Shown here piece by piece: positions 29,963 to 32,052 of a stretch of DNA of 32,052 nucleotides (its first letter is position 1; every line of letters starts with the position of its first letter). The position numbers were made by a program, and so were the translations under genes. The notes under the pieces were generated by a model. That model searched no databases. It was given only the letters and a program-made list of their open reading frames with translations, and was not told where the DNA came from. Source of the stretch: Candidatus Ulvibacter alkanivorans (GTDB taxonomy: Bacteria; Bacteroidota; Bacteroidia; Flavobacteriales; Flavobacteriaceae); NCBI RefSeq assembly GCF_003333325.1, contig NZ_QOLC01000072.1, forward strand, positions 1-32,052, in the 5' to 3' direction.

Positions 29963-32052
29963 ATGAAAAGAATTACTTTAATGGTGCTCTGTTTTTTTGC
30001 GACTTTCGCGATGCAGGCACAAACGAATGGCACTAGCGGGGCCTCGATAAGCCCCAGTACCATTCCTCAACCAGCCGAGCAGTCTCAATCGCTCGCCCTA
30101 GCGAATAATTCTTCGCGAATGGCAAGCAATGTGTTACTGTTGGAAGGATTTGGTAACCCTGCATGGGTAGGAGATGTTACTTCCAAATTAACCGCAGCGG
30201 GAATTCCAACTGTGGATGTTTTTAATATTGACAGTGGTAATCCTTCATTAGCGATGCTACAAATGTATGATGCTGTTATTTTGGCACCTGACGGTGCTCC
30301 GACCGACCCGGCTGGGTTGTCAACAGTGCTCGGTCAATTTGTAGATGGTGGCGGAAATGTTCTGGAAATGGTTTTTGCTTTTTCGAACGTATCAGCTTTT
30401 CAAACCAATTATTCGCTATTGCCAACTGCAACATTTGGTAATGTTGGAAATTTAACATTGGGTACTGTTTTTGACCCTGCACACCCTACCATGCAAGGAG
30501 TAGCAAGCTTTAATAATGGGACTTCTGGATATGGTGTAGATGGGACGCCTAGAGTTGGGTCGACATTGATCGCGGAATATTCAAACGGTCGACCATTAGT
30601 TGTTGTTCAAGATAATTATGGTGCAAGTGGAACTGCGCGAATGGCAGTGCTAAATTTCTTTCCACCATCAACAGACGCACCATCTCAAGCAGGCTTTTGG
30701 GATGCATCTACAGACGGTGTTGCCTTAATGGCGAATACGCTTAATTGGTTGGCAGGTTCTGCCACCGCACCTGTTACCGAATGTGCTACCGACACGCCTA
30801 AGCCTATCCCGGCTGTAGGAACTTCCGGACCAATGACCCCTTCTCCTATTGCTGTTGCTGAAACAGGGATTGTAGGTACTGCACCCGGTGAATACACTAT
30901 TGAAAGTGTATCTCTAGATTTGAACCATACATTCGACTCCGACCTTGATATTACCCTAGTTAGTCCAGACGGAACTACACTAGATCTTTCCAGTGACAAT
31001 GGTGGAGCCGGTGATAACTACACCGGAACGATCTTTATGGATGGTGCCCCTTCAATTACAACAGGCTCAGCTCCGTTTACCGGAACCTTTCAAGCCGAAG
31101 GAGGTACGTTCGAAAGTACTTTTGCCGGTGATAACGTAAATGGAAACTGGACCTTAGAAATCATAGATGATACGGGAGGTGACTCCGGTACATTACTAGA
31201 TTGGTGTATTACGGTGTCACAAAATCCAATTTCACCTATTATTGCCTGTCCTAGTGACGTGGTAGCCAACACCGATCCGGGTGTTTGTGGTGCCGTTGTA
31301 AACTTTGCCGATGCCGTTGCAGTAGATCCTGAAGGAGGACCTGTTACCGTAACACAAACGATGGGTGACCCTAGTGGAAGTGTATTCCCTCCGGGAGTAA
31401 CAATTATAGAGTTTACAGCAACCGATCAAGATGGTGACAGTTCTACCTGTCAATTTACGATTACGATAACAGACAACGAAGATCCAACCATCACTTGTGG
31501 TGCTGCCATTACCCAAACCAACGATCCGGGTATGTGTGGAGCCGATATAGTTGTGCCTCCAGCTATGCCTATGGACAACTGTCCGGTAAGCGGTCCTGGA
31601 AGTGGAACCTTAGTGAACGATTATAACGGAACCGATGATGCATCCGATTTCTACCCGGTAGGAACCACTACGGTAACTTGGACCTATACCGATGCTGAAG
31701 GAAACTCAGTAGACTGTACCCAAGACATCACCGTAACCGATGATGAAGCTCCGGTAATTGTATGTCAAGGAGAACAAGCGGTGCCACCTTTAGTAGCATC
31801 AGCTGCTCCAGGAACACCTATTACAGACAATGCTACTTTCTCTGAAACACTTACTGTTGCTGAAGACTTTACCATTACCGACCTGAATGTAGATATGGAC
31901 ATTACCCATACGTGGACAGGCGATGTTACCATCACTTTAGAATCTCCTGCCGGAACGATCGTTACGGTATTTGATGACATTGATGGATGTTCGGCCAACG
32001 ATATCACCACCTTGTTTGATGATGAGTCGGCTAACGCTTTAGATTGTGATCC
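29963..32052 (+). CDS. Large secreted surface protein with P-domains and HYR repeats (cut by window edge)
   Basis: An open frame of 696 codons runs from the ATG at 29963 off the right edge. A signal peptide (MKRITLMVLCFFATFAMQAQ) precedes a domain at about 55-265 with alternating strands and helices (VLLLEGFGNPAWVGDVTSKL, YDAVILAPDGAP), which resembles a class I glutamine-amidotransferase-like or ThuA-like fold; it is not firmly identified. A P/Homo B domain spans about 306-419 (FDSDLDITLVSPDGT to NWTLEIIDDTGGDSG). Two HYR-type immunoglobulin-like repeats (425-504, 508-593) each carry a conserved Cys pair, and a second P-domain starts near 624. Such proteins are usually type IX secretion cargo with a C-terminal sorting domain, which would lie beyond the window. 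Adhesion or a protease-linked role is inferred. Confidence 0.82.
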   Translation, partial: MKRITLMVLCFFATFAMQAQTNGTSGASISPSTIPQPAEQSQSLALANNSSRMASNVLLLEGFGNPAWVGDVTSKLTAAGIPTVDVFNIDSGNPSLAMLQMYDAVILAPDGAPTDPAGLSTVLGQFVDGGGNVLEMVFAFSNVSAFQTNYSLLPTATFGNVGNLTLGTVFDPAHPTMQGVASFNNGTSGYGVDGTPRVGSTLIAEYSNGRPLVVVQDNYGASGTARMAVLNFFPPSTDAPSQAGFWDASTDGVALMANTLNWLAGSATAPVTECATDTPKPIPAVGTSGPMTPSPIAVAETGIVGTAPGEYTIESVSLDLNHTFDSDLDITLVSPDGTTLDLSSDNGGAGDNYTGTIFMDGAPSITTGSAPFTGTFQAEGGTFESTFAGDNVNGNWTLEIIDDTGGDSGTLLDWCITVSQNPISPIIACPSDVVANTDPGVCGAVVNFADAVAVDPEGGPVTVTQTMGDPSGSVFPPGVTIIEFTATDQDGDSSTCQFTITITDNEDPTITCGAAITQTNDPGMCGADIVVPPAMPMDNCPVSGPGSGTLVNDYNGTDDASDFYPVGTTTVTWTYTDAEGNSVDCTQDITVTDDEAPVIVCQGEQAVPPLVASAAPGTPITDNATFSETLTVAEDFTITDLNVDMDITHTWTGDVTITLESPAGTIVTVFDDIDGCSANDITTLFDDESANALDCD

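Noticed and set aside
31090..32010. Antisense open frames within the surface protein gene
   Set aside because: The plus frame shows signal peptide, P-domains and HYR repeats throughout; the minus frames are low-complexity shadows.
1..32052. tRNA, rRNA, CRISPR array, insertion sequence, defence island or integrase
   Set aside because: Intergenic stretches were read on both strands and show no cloverleaf, repeat-spacer array, transposase, terminal repeats or nuclease/toxin sets; the gene content is core chromosomal.

Overview
This window looks like ordinary chromosome from a marine-type member of the Flavobacteriaceae (Bacteroidota). Evidence: Bacteroidetes-type promoters (TTG, 18-20 bp gap, TAnnTTTG) sit before several genes, Shine-Dalgarno sequences are mostly absent, a DUF4295 (bL38) gene follows rpmB and rpmG, and there is a type IX secretion C-terminal domain, a flavobacterial outer-membrane beta-barrel receptor and a HYR/P-domain surface protein. 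No tRNA, rRNA, insertion sequence, prophage, integrase or CRISPR array was seen. Both edges cut genes: an AraC-type regulator on the left and a giant surface protein on the right.

Layout. 1-830: N-terminus of an AraC-like regulator (minus), a regulatory gap with a repeated 12-bp motif, and a 57-aa membrane peptide. 834-10351: a long minus-strand block. From its upstream end it reads DEDDh exonuclease, FAH hydrolase, HPt protein and cinA (tightly packed), then rpmB-rpmG-bL38 with its own promoter and terminator, then ftsY, a SET-domain protein, rimO, a propeller lipoprotein and a GT4 glycosyltransferase. A folded repeat-like element lies in the ftsY leader. 10369-10392 is a near-perfect palindrome between the exonuclease and a divergent secreted thioredoxin-like protein. 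11035-16753 (minus): 2-oxo acid dehydrogenase E2, GT2 glycosyltransferase, recR, and a large T9SS-secreted Asp-box propeller protein. 16871-18664: sodium/solute symporter convergent with a CoA-binding protein. 18740-21812: an outer-membrane receptor bracketed by ECF-type promoters, two of which lead to short terminator-ended RNAs. 21811-25425: fabH (minus) and a secreted S9 peptidase (plus). 25599-27619: TetR regulator plus ABC1/UbiB-like kinase operon. 27804-29693: htpG. 29963 to the end: the surface protein.

Most genes are housekeeping (ribosome, SRP receptor, recombination repair, chaperone, keto acid oxidation) mixed with cell-surface genes. Two observations stand out. First, TG(T/A)AAC-N16-CGTC promoters occur three times around the outer-membrane receptor at 19040, with a weaker fourth before the surface protein at 29963. 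Two of them lead within about 105 nt to strong intrinsic terminators, so they look like a pair of related small RNAs that share a sigma factor with the receptor. Second, the octamer CTTCGGAA, usually followed by a purine, occurs 28 times by eye, where about one copy would be expected. It appears on both strands, in several reading frames and in non-coding DNA, which suggests a DNA-level signal. All promoter, RNA and operator calls are by eye and untested.
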